This document shows positions 46,619 to 55,918 of a DNA stretch of 64,000 nt, one piece after another. Location of the stretch: positions 620,001-684,000 of the forward strand of contig NZ_FOIZ01000001.1 in NCBI RefSeq assembly GCF_900109295.1. The letters run 5' to 3'. Made by a program: the position numbers and the translations under genes. The notes beneath the pieces are model-generated. The model made no database searches. It saw nothing but the letters and a program-made list of their open reading frames with translations, and was not told where the DNA came from. The DNA is from Cognatiyoonia koreensis. Lineage in GTDB: Bacteria > Pseudomonadota > Alphaproteobacteria > Rhodobacterales > Rhodobacteraceae. Every line of letters begins with the position of its first letter. Within the stretch, counting starts at the first letter, position 1.

Positions 46619-46631
46619 AAGCTTTGCCCCT

Positions 46632-47975
46632 TTAGTGCTTGGCTTCTTTTTGTTTTTTCAGTCGTGCGAACAGCTTTCCAGCAAATCCCCGCACATTGCG
46701 CTGTCGCGCGCGGCCGACACCCAGATCCCCGTCCGGCACGTCTTCGGTGATCGTCGATCCGCTGCCGGTCATCGCACCGGCACCGACGGATACGGGGGCC
46801 ACAAGCATTGTATCGGACCCGATAAAGGCGTCAGCGCCAATAGTTGTCCTGTGCTTGAAGAACCCGTCGTAATTGCAGGTTACGGTTCCCGCACCGATAT
46901 TGGCTCGCGGACCGACTTCGGCATCGCCGATATATGACAAATGGTTCACCTTGGCACCTTCGCCGATCATGGCGTTTTTGATCTCGACAAAATTACCGAT
47001 CTTGGCGTCTTCAGACAGTTCCGCACCGGGGCGCAAGCGCGCATAGGGTCCGACCACTGCACCGCGCGCTACGTGACAGCCTTCCAGATGGGAAAAGGCA
47101 CGGACCGTGGCACCGCTTTCGACCGAAACGCCCGGCGCAAAGACCACGTGGGGTTCGACGGTGGCATCGCGCCCGATAACCGTGTCATGGGCGAAAACGA
47201 TGGTCTCAGGGGCAGGCATGGCAACGCCGTCTTCCATCGCATTGGCGCGCATCCGCCCCTGGAACATCGCCTCTGCCGCGGCAAGTTCCGCGCGCGAGTT
47301 GATCCCCAGCGTTTCGCTTTCATCACAGGCCACGACACTGGCGGTCAAACCGCGTTCACGCGCAATCCCGATAATGTCCGTCAAGTAGTATTCACCGGCG
47401 GCGTTCTCGTTTCCAACCGCATCGATCAGTGCAAACAGTGTCTGTGCGTCTCCAGCAATAACGCCGCTATTGCAAAGCGTTATCGCGCGTTCTTCGGGTG
47501 TTGCATCCTTGTATTCGACGATCTTGGACAGCTTGGCACCATCGGTCACCAATCGTCCGTACCGTCCCGGATCGGTCGCCGCAAAGCCAAGCACAACGAC
47601 ATCGTCCGTGCCGCATTTGTCGACCATCTTGCGCAGGGTTTCGGGCGCGATGAACGGCGTATCGCCATACAACACGATGGCCGTTCCTTCGAACGCCTTC
47701 AAGGCATCGCGGGCCTGAGCGACGGCATGTGCTGTGCCAAGTTGTTCGTCTTGGTGCACGACCTTGGCATCGGGGTTCCAGGCGGTCGCTGCCTTGGCGA
47801 CGGCTTCGGATCCGTGGCCGGTCACAACGACCATGTGTTCAGGTTCCAGCTGTTCGGCTGATTTCATCGCGTGCACAAGCAAAGGTGCCCCACCGATCTG
47901 GTGCAGAACCTTGGGCAAGTCCGAATTCATCCGCGTGCCTTTGCCCGCGCCCAAAATAACAAATGCTGTCGCCAT
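46632..47975 (-). CDS. glmU: Bifunctional GlcNAc-1-P uridyltransferase/GlcN-1-P acetyltransferase
   Basis: A 447-residue enzyme starting at 47975 (MATAFVILGAGKGTRM); the GTG at 47984 is another option. The N-terminal uridyltransferase has LGAGKGTRMNSDLPKVLH and LYGDTPFI. The C-terminal part is a left-handed beta helix of hexapeptide repeats (about 245-430), with the acetyltransferase loop CNYDGFFKHRTTIG. It makes UDP-GlcNAc from GlcN-1-P, acetyl-CoA and UTP. The operon partner glmS follows by 13 bases. Confidence 0.97.
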   Translation of the reverse strand: MATAFVILGAGKGTRMNSDLPKVLHQIGGAPLLVHAMKSAEQLEPEHMVVVTGHGSEAVAKAATAWNPDAKVVHQDEQLGTAHAVAQARDALKAFEGTAIVLYGDTPFIAPETLRKMVDKCGTDDVVVLGFAATDPGRYGRLVTDGAKLSKIVEYKDATPEERAITLCNSGVIAGDAQTLFALIDAVGNENAAGEYYLTDIIGIARERGLTASVVACDESETLGINSRAELAAAEAMFQGRMRANAMEDGVAMPAPETIVFAHDTVIGRDATVEPHVVFAPGVSVESGATVRAFSHLEGCHVARGAVVGPYARLRPGAELSEDAKIGNFVEIKNAMIGEGAKVNHLSYIGDAEVGPRANIGAGTVTCNYDGFFKHRTTIGADAFIGSDTMLVAPVSVGAGAMTGSGSTITEDVPDGDLGVGRARQRNVRGFAGKLFARLKKQKEAKH

Positions 47976-48105
47976 ACCCGCCACGCCCCATGTCCCGGTT
48001 ATCCGGTGTCGTTTGTTGGTCTTGTACCTGTGCGTCAGTCTAGCACAAGCCTTTGGGCTTCACATCCGATTTCGGATCGTTACAGAGGACATAAGGAGAG
48101 TGGCG

Positions 48106-48765
48106 ATGCGCACAGTAATTTTCGATCTGGATGGCACACTGGCGGATACGTCCGGCGATCTTCTGGCGGCGGCAAACATGTGCTTTCAGGATCTGGGGCT
48201 TGGCGACCTGCTTGGCCCGGCAGACGCAGGAACCGCACTGAAAGGCGGGCGGGCGATGCTCCGCCTCGGCTTTAGCCGTGTCGACGGTTACGGCGAAGAT
48301 GATATCGACGGCCAGTATGACCCGCTGCTCAATCACTATGCCAATGACATCGACACCCATACGGTCATGTATCCCGGCGCGATGGATGCGGTCGAAAACC
48401 TCAAGACAGCGGGCTATGCTGTCGGGATCTGTACGAACAAGCCCGAGGGCCTTGCTCAAACGCTTTTGACCCGGCTTGGTGTGCGTGATGCCTTTGGTGC
48501 GTTGCTGGGGGCCGACAGCCTGCCAGTGCGCAAACCCGATCCCGAACATCTGTTCGAAACCGTGCGCCGGTCCGGCGGTGATCCGCAGCGTTCCGTTCTG
48601 GTGGGCGATACAAAGACCGACCGCGATACCTCGGCGAATGCGGGCGTTCCGTCGATCCTCGTGACCTTCGGTCCCAGCGGCGAAGACATGGCCGCCTTGA
48701 AGCCAGAGGCGCTGTTGCACGACTACAAAGACCTTTCAGACATCGTGCGTGACCTGATTGGCTAA
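48106..48765 (+). CDS. gph: HAD-family phosphoglycolate phosphatase-like enzyme
   Basis: A 219-residue HAD hydrolase. The start is 48106, where AAGGAG lies 7 bases upstream; the frame remains open to 47734 but that part is antisense to glmU. Motif I is FDLDGTLADT with the nucleophile Asp7 and acid Asp9, motif II is CTNKPEG, motif III is RKPDPEH, and motif IV GDTKTDRDTS. The small cap domain (about 15-80) is of the Gph type. It probably removes the phosphate of 2-phosphoglycolate from DNA repair or metabolism. The substrate is inferred from family. Confidence 0.85.
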   Translation: MRTVIFDLDGTLADTSGDLLAAANMCFQDLGLGDLLGPADAGTALKGGRAMLRLGFSRVDGYGEDDIDGQYDPLLNHYANDIDTHTVMYPGAMDAVENLKTAGYAVGICTNKPEGLAQTLLTRLGVRDAFGALLGADSLPVRKPDPEHLFETVRRSGGDPQRSVLVGDTKTDRDTSANAGVPSILVTFGPSGEDMAALKPEALLHDYKDLSDIVRDLIG

Positions 48766-48828
48766 AGCGGTCTTTGACTTTCCCGAAGCTCCATTGACGC
48801 ACCGTCTGCCACATCACATGATTTGAAC

Positions 48829-50034
48829 ATGAACGACGTTTTCAAAGGCCTCTTTACCCAGCAGGAACCGATTCCCGATTCCGGAATCGCGGCTGCAAAC
48901 GCTGTCCTGCAACATGGTCGCCTGCACCGTTATAATACGGTTGATGGAGAAATAGCCGAAGCGGCCTTGTTGGAAGAAGAATTCGCCGCCTACATCGGAT
49001 CGCAATACTGCCTTGCCGTGGCATCTGGCGGATACGCAATGGCAACTGCGTTGCGCGCTTGCGGCGTTGGTCACGGCGACAAGGTACTGACAAACGCGTT
49101 TACTTTGGCACCCGTGCCGGGTGCGATTGCCGCCGTTGGCGCGATGCCTGTTTTCGTCGGCGTAACCGAAGACCTCGTAATCGACCTTGATGAACTGACC
49201 ACCAAACTGGATCAAGCGTCAGTGCTGATGCTGTCGCATATGCGCGGACACCTGTGCGACATGCGCCGGTTGATGGACATGTGTGACGCGGCGGGCGTCA
49301 CTGTTATCGAAGACTGCGCACATACGATGGGGGCCTCGTGGGACGGTGTGCCATCCGGGCGCTGGGGCAAGTTCGGCTGCTTTTCGACGCAGACCTATAA
49401 ACATATCAACTCGGGCGAGGGCGGGTTGTTGGTGTCCGACGACGCAGAAGGCATGGCACGGGCCATCATGCTGTCTGGCAGCTACATGCTGTTCGAGCGC
49501 CACCGCGCCGCGCCGCCGCCAGAGACATTTGCGCAGATCAAGTACGAGACGCCGAATATTTCGGGCCGGATGGACAATTTGCGCGCCGCAATATTGCGCC
49601 CGCAGCTACGCAATCTGGCAGAACAGGCCGGGCGCTGGAATGAACGTTATGGTGTGATTGCCGATGGGTTGGCAGACGTACCGGGGTTGCAATTGCCGCA
49701 CCGCCCGAAAGAAGAAGCGTTCGTCGCCTCCTCGTTTCAGTTTCTGCTGCTGGATTGGGCACCGGATGCCGTATCGGACGTGATCGCACGTTGTGCCGCG
49801 CGCGGGGTCGAGCTGAAATGGTTTGGCGGTGCTGAACCCAAGGGCTTCACATCCCGCTATGACAGTTGGCATTACGCACCATCTGCACCAATGCCAAAGA
49901 CGGATCGAATTCTCGCAGGAATCGTGGACATGCGCTTACCACTGACGTTCTCGCTTGCGGATTGCACACTGATAGCGCAGATCATCCGGTCCGAGGTGTC
50001 AGCCGTTTACCAAGGCCAGGCGGCAGCGGAATAA
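48829..50034 (+). CDS. DegT/DnrJ/EryC1/StrS family PLP aminotransferase
   Basis: A 401-residue PLP enzyme from the ATG at 48829 (a TTG lies six bases earlier). The PLP lysine is Lys191 in CFSTQTYKHINSGEGGLL, and VIEDCAHTMGAS (Asp162) holds the pyridine ring. These enzymes aminate nucleotide-linked keto-sugars, or in some cases serve as dehydratases or regulators. No sugar gene cluster is adjacent, so the substrate is open. It directly abuts the convergent creA gene (stop codons adjacent). Confidence 0.87.
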   Translation: MNDVFKGLFTQQEPIPDSGIAAANAVLQHGRLHRYNTVDGEIAEAALLEEEFAAYIGSQYCLAVASGGYAMATALRACGVGHGDKVLTNAFTLAPVPGAIAAVGAMPVFVGVTEDLVIDLDELTTKLDQASVLMLSHMRGHLCDMRRLMDMCDAAGVTVIEDCAHTMGASWDGVPSGRWGKFGCFSTQTYKHINSGEGGLLVSDDAEGMARAIMLSGSYMLFERHRAAPPPETFAQIKYETPNISGRMDNLRAAILRPQLRNLAEQAGRWNERYGVIADGLADVPGLQLPHRPKEEAFVASSFQFLLLDWAPDAVSDVIARCAARGVELKWFGGAEPKGFTSRYDSWHYAPSAPMPKTDRILAGIVDMRLPLTFSLADCTLIAQIIRSEVSAVYQGQAAAE

Positions 50035-50487
50035 TCAGTTGTCGGGTTGGTAAAGCGGAATTGTCGAAATCGACATTTTTGCCGAGCCCTGCGTCAGTTC
50101 AGCTGCGTGGGCCAGATAGATCAACGTTTCGTTGTCTGCGTCGTAGATCCGCTTGACCCGCAGGGATTTCAGGATGATCGACTGACGTTCGCGAAAGACG
50201 TTTTCCCCATCGCGGCCGCGATCAATGTCACCGATGACGATCGGGCCGGTCTGGCGACAATCAATTGATGCGTTTGACGGATCTTCGAACCAGTTCCCGT
50301 TGGACACGCGATCAAAGAAAGACCGTTCAAAATACGCGATGTGACAGGTCACGCCTTGCACTTCGGGATCTTCGATGGCTTCGATAATGATGTCGTTCCC
50401 GACCCAATCGACGCCAACCTGACCAACTTTTTCAGCGTTGGCAGTGAACGGCAGGCAGGTCAGACAGGCGATAAGAAGGTGTTTCAT
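50035..50487 (-). CDS. creA: CreA family periplasmic protein
   Basis: A 150-residue exported protein with signal peptide MKHLLIACLTCLPFTANA. The mature sequence follows the CreA pattern: VGNDIIIEAIEDPEVQGVTC, the CRQTGPI and VFRERQSIILKSLRVKRIYD segments, and AKMSISTIPL near the end. The function is not established. Divergent from ivd, with the TetR-type palindrome lying in the shared upstream region. Confidence 0.9.
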   Translation of the reverse strand: MKHLLIACLTCLPFTANAEKVGQVGVDWVGNDIIIEAIEDPEVQGVTCHIAYFERSFFDRVSNGNWFEDPSNASIDCRQTGPIVIGDIDRGRDGENVFRERQSIILKSLRVKRIYDADNETLIYLAHAAELTQGSAKMSISTIPLYQPDN

Positions 50488-50576
50488 GTCAGATAAACTC
50501 GCCCCGCAGATAATTGTTCCGGCAGGTTCATGTTCCGGTCATAAATGACTCGACTTTGAATCGAGACAAGCTAAAC

Positions 50577-50590
50577 TGAACGGGCGTTCA
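50577..50590 (+). promoter_or_regulatory. TetR-type operator palindrome before ivd
   Basis: TGAACGGGCGTTCA is an almost perfect inverted repeat (TGAAC/GTTCA) ending 20 bases before the ivd start. A second palindrome, CTCGA-N7-TCGAG, lies at 50549-50565. TetR-family regulators of acyl-CoA catabolism often bind TGAACG-N2-CGTTCA-like sites; no such regulator gene is within the window. Confidence 0.55.
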
Positions 50591-50610
50591 ATTAATCCGG
50601 AGACTGCGCG

Positions 50611-51774
50611 ATGTTCCTTGCATCCATGACGTTCGACCTTGGTGAGGATGTGAACGCCCTGCGTGATATGGTGCATGGCTGGGCGCAAGAACGGGTCAAA
50701 CCGGTGGCCGCCGATATTGACCGCAAGAACAGCTTTCCACCTGAACTCTGGCGCGAAATGGGTGAACTTGGCCTGCTTGGCGTGACGGTCGATGAAGACT
50801 ACGGCGGTGCGGGTATGTCCTATCTGGCGCATACCGTCGCGATCGAAGAAATTGCCCGCGCCTCTGCCTCCGTGTCGCTGTCCTACGGGGCGCACTCGAA
50901 CCTGTGCGTCAATCAGATCAAGCTCAACGGAACAGAGGCACAAAAGCAGACATACCTCCCGCGCTTGATATCCGGTGAACATGTCGGGGCGCTGGCAATG
51001 TCCGAAGCGGGCGCGGGGTCCGATGTCGTGTCGATGTCGTTGCGCGCGGAAAAGCGTAACGATCATTACCGATTGAACGGTAATAAATACTGGATCACCA
51101 ATGGCCCCGACGCGGACACGCTGGTGGTTTATGCAAAGACCGACCCGAATGCCGGATCAAAAGGCATCACAGCCTTTCTGATCGAAAAGGAATTCAAAGG
51201 CTTCAGCACATCGCCCCATTTCGACAAACTCGGGATGCGGGGGTCCAATACCGCAGAGCTGGTCTTTGATGACGTCGAAGTCCCCTTTGACAACGTGCTT
51301 GGAGAAGAAGGCAAGGGCGTGCGCGTGCTCATGTCTGGCCTGGATTACGAACGGGTCGTGCTTGCAGGGATCGGCCTTGGAATCATGGCGGCCTGTCTGG
51401 ACGAAATCATGCCTTACCTGGCGTCCCGCAAACAGTTCGGCGAACCCATCGGGAACTTCCAACTGATGCAGGGCAAGATCGCGGATATGTATACGGCGAT
51501 GAATTCGGCCCGCGCCTATGTCTACGAAGTCGCGAAAGCCTGTGATCGTGGCACCGTGACCCGTCAGGATGCGGCGGCTTGCTGTCTTTATGCCTCAGAG
51601 GAGGCCATGAAGCAGGCGCATCAGGCCGTGCAGGCAATGGGAGGCGCTGGATTCCTCAACGATGCCCCCGTCGCACGCATTTTCCGCGACGCCAAACTGA
51701 TGGAGATCGGGGCAGGGACGTCCGAAATCCGCCGTATGCTGGTCGGGCGAGAATTGATGGGGGCGATGCGGTGA
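50611..51774 (+). CDS. ivd: Isovaleryl-CoA dehydrogenase
   Basis: A 387-residue acyl-CoA dehydrogenase. The FAD/substrate motifs are [18 protein letters not shown] and the C-terminal [20 protein letters not shown] / [17 protein letters not shown]. The catalytic Glu typical of isovaleryl-CoA dehydrogenases lies in [14 protein letters not shown] rather than in the C-terminal position used by most acyl-CoA dehydrogenases, supporting the assignment. It oxidises isovaleryl-CoA to 3-methylcrotonyl-CoA and passes electrons to ETF. It opens the leucine catabolic operon (also called liuA). Confidence 0.95.
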   Translation: MFLASMTFDLGEDVNALRDMVHGWAQERVKPVAADIDRKNSFPPELWREMGELGLLGVTVDEDYGGAGMSYLAHTVAIEEIARASASVSLSYGAHSNLCVNQIKLNGTEAQKQTYLPRLISGEHVGALAMSEAGAGSDVVSMSLRAEKRNDHYRLNGNKYWITNGPDADTLVVYAKTDPNAGSKGITAFLIEKEFKGFSTSPHFDKLGMRGSNTAELVFDDVEVPFDNVLGEEGKGVRVLMSGLDYERVVLAGIGLGIMAACLDEIMPYLASRKQFGEPIGNFQLMQGKIADMYTAMNSARAYVYEVAKACDRGTVTRQDAAACCLYASEEAMKQAHQAVQAMGGAGFLNDAPVARIFRDAKLMEIGAGTSEIRRMLVGRELMGAMR

Positions 51775-51822
51775 AAAGCATGGGAACCCACTTAAGCCCG
51801 CTGAAGTCAGGGGCGGCGTAGG

Positions 51823-52116
51823 ATGGACATGCGCATTCTGTTTCTTCCATTTGCAGGCGTGGTGGCACTGTCCGCCTATGTCGGCTGGCAGATGGGAAAG
51901 CCGCTCAGCGAATCCGCCGTTCTTGACCATCACGCTGATATCTGGGTTCAGACAGGGCCGGACGGTGCCGAAAAAACGGATTGCTTTGGCGTTCCGGGCG
52001 AAGTGGATACAGTTTGGATCACCGTTATCTGTCGTCATGACAGCGGCATCGTCGAGCGTACGGCCGTTGACCGGCAAGGACGTGTCCTGATGGAACAGGA
52101 TGGTCCGGAAACATGA
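51823..52116 (+). CDS. Small membrane-anchored protein in the liu operon
   Basis: A 97-residue product with an N-terminal hydrophobic helix (ILFLPFAGVVALSAYVGWQM) and a soluble domain with two cysteines (EKTDCFGVPG and VICRHD). I see no named family. It lies 48 bases after ivd and 151 bases before the carboxylase beta subunit on the same strand. It may be an anchored periplasmic protein, but no role in leucine breakdown can be assigned. Confidence 0.6.
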   Translation: MDMRILFLPFAGVVALSAYVGWQMGKPLSESAVLDHHADIWVQTGPDGAEKTDCFGVPGEVDTVWITVICRHDSGIVERTAVDRQGRVLMEQDGPET

Positions 52117-52267
52117 CATACATCATCCCGTCGCCATCCTCATCCACATGGCAGAACGTCACGTTGAACCGGCAAACAAGTAATCTGCGTCTTCATGTTT
52201 GCGGCGACAGGCCAGTGGCCGACCCAGCAGCGACTTCATCGCAAATAAGTGAAAGGCACATTCGCCT

Positions 52268-53824
52268 ATGACACGTGCCGATCATGAATCCGCTCTTGAA
52301 CATGTCCGCGCCGCAGCCAGTCTTGCGGCTGCCGGTGGCGGTGAAACCGCGCGTGAGCGTCATGTGAAACGCGGCAAGATGCTTCCCCGTGATCGCGTTG
52401 CCGGTTTGCTCGATGTCGGCAGCCCGTTTCTGGAGGTCGGCGCAACCGCTGCGCACGGTATGTATGATGGTGCTGCTCCTTGCGCTGGTGTCATCGCCGG
52501 GATCGGGCGCGTGAACGGTCAGCAGGTGATGGTGATCTGCAATGATGCGACGGTAAAAGGCGGCACCTACTATCCGATGACCGTCAAAAAACACCTGCGC
52601 GCGCAGGAAATCGCGCAGGCCTGCCATCTGCCGTGCGTCTACCTTGTCGACAGTGGCGGTGCGAACCTGCCCAATCAGGACGAGGTCTTTCCGGATCGCG
52701 ACCACTTCGGCCGCATCTTTTACAATCAGGCACAGATGTCCGCGCTGGGCATTCCGCAAATCGCTGTGGTCATGGGATCATGCACCGCTGGCGGGGCTTA
52801 CGTGCCCGCAATGGCCGATGTGTCGATTATCGTGAAAGAACAAGGGACAATCTTTCTGGCCGGCCCGCCCTTGGTCAAAGCCGCAACCGGAGAGGTCGTG
52901 AGCGCCGAAGATCTGGGCGGCGGCGATGTACACACGCGCCTGTCCGGCGTGGCCGACTATCTGGCAGAGGATGATGCCCATGCGCTTGCCCTCGCGCGGC
53001 AAGCCGTCGCCAGTTGCGCGCTCACGTCGACGGATGTGGTGCGCGCAGAACCTCGCCCCCCGACGCTTGACCCTGATACGCTATTTGATGTGGTGCCCGC
53101 TGATCTGCGCACGCCCTATGACATCCGCGAAGTGATCCGGCGGATCGTGGATGGCTCCAGTTTTGACGAATTCAAGGCACGCTTCGGCGAAACGCTTGTC
53201 ACCGGCTTTGCCCATATCGACGGCTGGCCGTGCGGCATTGTCGCGAACAACGGCGTGCTGTTTTCCGAAAGTGCGCAAAAGGGCGCGCATTTCGTAGAAC
53301 TGTGTTCTCAGCGGCGCATCCCGCTGATTTTCCTGCAAAATATCACAGGCTTCATGGTCGGCCAGAAATACGAAAACGAAGGCATCGCGCGCCATGGTGC
53401 CAAGATGGTGACGGCGGTCGCAACGACCAATGTCCCGAAAATCACGATGCTTGTGGGTGGTTCGTTCGGCGCTGGAAACTACGGCATGGCCGGGCGGGCC
53501 TACAGCCCCGACTTCCTCTGGACCTGGCCGACCAGCCGCATCTCCGTCATGGGCGGCGCGCAAGCCGCCGGAGTTCTGGCGACGGTCAAGCGCGATGCCA
53601 TCGAACGCAAGGGCGAAAGCTGGAGCGCGGAGGACGAAGCCGCATTCAAGCAACCGACCATCGACATGTTCGCCGAACAATCGCACCCGCTTTATGCGTC
53701 AGCGCGGCTTTGGGACGATGGGATCATCGACCCACGCAAATCGCGCGAAGTGCTGGCATTGTCGCTGGCCGCCAGCATGAACCGCAAGATCGAGGAGACA
53801 CGCTTTGGTGTGTTCAGAATGTGA
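52268..53824 (+). CDS. mccB: 3-methylcrotonyl-CoA carboxylase beta (carboxyltransferase) subunit
   Basis: A 518-residue carboxyltransferase. The N- and C-terminal crotonase-like domains show the acyl-CoA and biotin signatures [59 protein letters not shown] and [19 protein letters not shown] (glycine-rich oxyanion regions). It transfers the carboxyl group from biotin to 3-methylcrotonyl-CoA, giving 3-methylglutaconyl-CoA. It also appears as liuB. It is separated from the alpha subunit by an unusual 174-base spacer. Confidence 0.95.
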   Translation: MTRADHESALEHVRAAASLAAAGGGETARERHVKRGKMLPRDRVAGLLDVGSPFLEVGATAAHGMYDGAAPCAGVIAGIGRVNGQQVMVICNDATVKGGTYYPMTVKKHLRAQEIAQACHLPCVYLVDSGGANLPNQDEVFPDRDHFGRIFYNQAQMSALGIPQIAVVMGSCTAGGAYVPAMADVSIIVKEQGTIFLAGPPLVKAATGEVVSAEDLGGGDVHTRLSGVADYLAEDDAHALALARQAVASCALTSTDVVRAEPRPPTLDPDTLFDVVPADLRTPYDIREVIRRIVDGSSFDEFKARFGETLVTGFAHIDGWPCGIVANNGVLFSESAQKGAHFVELCSQRRIPLIFLQNITGFMVGQKYENEGIARHGAKMVTAVATTNVPKITMLVGGSFGAGNYGMAGRAYSPDFLWTWPTSRISVMGGAQAAGVLATVKRDAIERKGESWSAEDEAAFKQPTIDMFAEQSHPLYASARLWDDGIIDPRKSREVLALSLAASMNRKIEETRFGVFRM

Positions 53825-53998
53825 TGGGCGAGGAAGCACGCCTTTATTCAGAATGCATGTCAGAGTTAAAGGCTCGGCTGTTTGTTGCATTGTTGCAGAA
53901 TCACTGATTCTTGAGATCAGACAAGAATGGAGGCTTTATTGTGGTGCTAAACGAGCGTGAACAGCCTCCGACCGTAATTGAATTTAAGGCTGGCGAAG
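53825..53998. other. Spacer with two dyads between carboxylase subunit genes
   Basis: This 174-base gap is lower in GC than its flanks and has no coding signal. TTCTTG (53908-53913) pairs with CAAGAA (53922-53927), and GGAGGCT (53929-53935) pairs with AGCCTCC (53963-53969). The text around 53870-53935 (GGCTCGGCTGTTTGTTGCATTG) resembles a transposon end, but no partner end or target duplication is evident, so a decayed mobile element is only a possibility. Confidence 0.4.
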
Positions 53999-55918
53999 AT
54001 GTTCACTAAAATACTCATCGCCAATCGCGGCGAGATTGCGGTGCGTATCGCAAAAACCGCCCGTGCGCTGGGCGTTCAAACTGTCGCTGTCTATTCGGAT
54101 GCCGACGCTGACGCGCTCCATGTTCGCAGTTGCGACGAAGCCGTCCGCCTTGGGCCTGCCCCGGTGGCCGACAGTTATCTGCGTGGCGATCTGATCATTG
54201 CAGCCGCACGCCAGACGGGCGCGCAGGCGATCCATCCGGGCTACGGCTTCCTTTCTGAAAACCCGAACTTCGTGGATGAAGTCGAAAAATCCGGGCTGAC
54301 CTTTATTGGCCCTTCCGCAGATGCGATCCGTAAAATGGGTCTCAAGGACGCAGCAAAGGCACTGATGGAAAAGGCGGGCGTGCCCGTCGTGCCGGGCTAT
54401 CACGGCAAAAATCAAGACGCTGGCCATCTTGCGAAAGAGGCTGAACAGATCGGTTATCCCGTTCTGATCAAGGCGGTCGCAGGCGGCGGCGGCAAGGGAA
54501 TGCGGCTTGTGGAACGGGCGGCTGATTTTGCTGAAAACCTCGCGTCGGCACAGGCCGAAGCACGGACCGCCTTTGGCAATGCCGATGTGCTTATCGAAAA
54601 ATACATCACCAGCCCGCGCCACATCGAAGTGCAGGTGTTCGGCGACGGTCGAAAGGCCGTGCATCTGTTCGAGCGGGATTGCTCTCTTCAGCGGCGCCAT
54701 CAAAAGGTGATCGAAGAAGCCCCCGCACCGGGCATGACCGAAGAGGTGCGCGCCGCAATGGGCGCAGCCGCCGTGCGCGCGGCCGAAGCGATCGGTTATG
54801 CGGGCGCGGGAACGATTGAATTCATCGTGGATGGCGCGGACGGACTGCGCACCGATGGTTTCTGGTTCATGGAAATGAACACGCGCCTGCAGGTCGAACA
54901 CCCCGTGACCGAAGCAATCACAGGGGTCGACCTTGTTGCGTGGCAATTGCATGTCGCCGCAGGCAATCCGCTGCCTGTGGCGCAAGAGGAATTAGAGGTC
55001 AACGGCCATGCATTCGAGGCGCGGCTTTATGCCGAAGATGTGCCAGCAGGGTTCCTACCCGCGACGGGCCATCTCGCACATCTGGCGTTTCCGGACGATG
55101 CCCGCATCGACACCGGCGTGCTGACAGGCAGCGAAATCTCTCCTTGGTATGATCCGATGATCGCCAAGATCACGGTGCACCGGTCGGATCGCGCCGCAGC
55201 ACTGCGCGCACTACACAGCGCGCTGGCACAAACACAAGTCGCGGGGCTGACGACGAACCTAGGGTTTCTGCAACGTCTTGCCGCGCATGAAGGTTTCGCG
55301 GCGGGAAAGGTCGACACGGGGGTGATTGCCCGCGATCAGGAACACCTCTGCGCATCGCCCGATCTGACGCTTGCCACGGTCGGTGTCGCCGCGCTGACGG
55401 CCCATGTCAAGCCGCAGCCACACGCGGGCTTCGCGTTGTGGGACACCCCGTTCCAGCAGGTGCCGCTTTCACACGGGGGCGAAGACCTCGATGTGTGGAT
55501 CAGGGCACAAGATGCGGCCCATGACGTGGCGCTTGGTGATCAGGTCATGACGTTCGGGCATGCGGCAGACGGCTGGCGTGCCACGGACGGCCACATAAGA
55601 CAGGCGTTGCGGCATGGGGATCAGGTGACGGTTTTCGGCCTTGATCCCATTACCTTCGACATTCCCGACCCGCTGGCGCGCGGCGGTACCATGGCTGGCG
55701 GGGATGACGTGCAGGCCCCGATGCCAGGGCTGGTCCAATCCGTCGCGGTCGCGCCGGGGGCAAGTGTCAGCGCGGGCGACCGCATGATCGTACTCGAAGC
55801 GATGAAGATGGAACATGTGCTGCGCGCCCCGCGCGACGGTATCGTGGCAGAGGTGCGCGTCAGGGCTGGCGATCAGGTTACGGCAGGTGCGATCCTTGTA
55901 TCGCTGGAACCGACATGA
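53999..55918 (+). CDS. mccA: 3-methylcrotonyl-CoA carboxylase alpha (biotin-containing) subunit
   Basis: A 639-residue biotin carboxylase/carrier protein starting at 53999 (MFTKILIANRGEIAVRI), with AAGG 9 bases upstream; the TTG at 53978 is less likely. The biotin carboxylase domain shows IHPGYGFLSENPNFV, VAGGGGKGMRLV (ATP loop), IEKYITSPRHIEVQVFGDG, FMEMNTRLQVEHPVTE and the glycine loop. A biotinyl domain at the end carries EAMKMEHV. It carboxylates biotin, which passes the CO2 to the beta subunit. Synonym liuD. The end overlaps the GST gene by four bases. Confidence 0.94.
   Translation: MFTKILIANRGEIAVRIAKTARALGVQTVAVYSDADADALHVRSCDEAVRLGPAPVADSYLRGDLIIAAARQTGAQAIHPGYGFLSENPNFVDEVEKSGLTFIGPSADAIRKMGLKDAAKALMEKAGVPVVPGYHGKNQDAGHLAKEAEQIGYPVLIKAVAGGGGKGMRLVERAADFAENLASAQAEARTAFGNADVLIEKYITSPRHIEVQVFGDGRKAVHLFERDCSLQRRHQKVIEEAPAPGMTEEVRAAMGAAAVRAAEAIGYAGAGTIEFIVDGADGLRTDGFWFMEMNTRLQVEHPVTEAITGVDLVAWQLHVAAGNPLPVAQEELEVNGHAFEARLYAEDVPAGFLPATGHLAHLAFPDDARIDTGVLTGSEISPWYDPMIAKITVHRSDRAAALRALHSALAQTQVAGLTTNLGFLQRLAAHEGFAAGKVDTGVIARDQEHLCASPDLTLATVGVAALTAHVKPQPHAGFALWDTPFQQVPLSHGGEDLDVWIRAQDAAHDVALGDQVMTFGHAADGWRATDGHIRQALRHGDQVTVFGLDPITFDIPDPLARGGTMAGGDDVQAPMPGLVQSVAVAPGASVSAGDRMIVLEAMKMEHVLRAPRDGIVAEVRVRAGDQVTAGAILVSLEPT

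Noticed and set aside
46619..46631. glmS ribozyme or riboswitch before glmS
   Set aside because: Only 13 bases separate glmU and glmS.
46941..47861. 306-codon plus-strand frame
   Set aside because: Antisense to glmU, which has clear catalytic motifs.
47734..48105. Extension of gph upstream
   Set aside because: It lies antisense to glmU, and the HAD motif begins at 48106 with a strong ribosome site.
53984..54985. 333-codon minus-strand frame
   Set aside because: Antisense to the biotin carboxylase domain of mccA.
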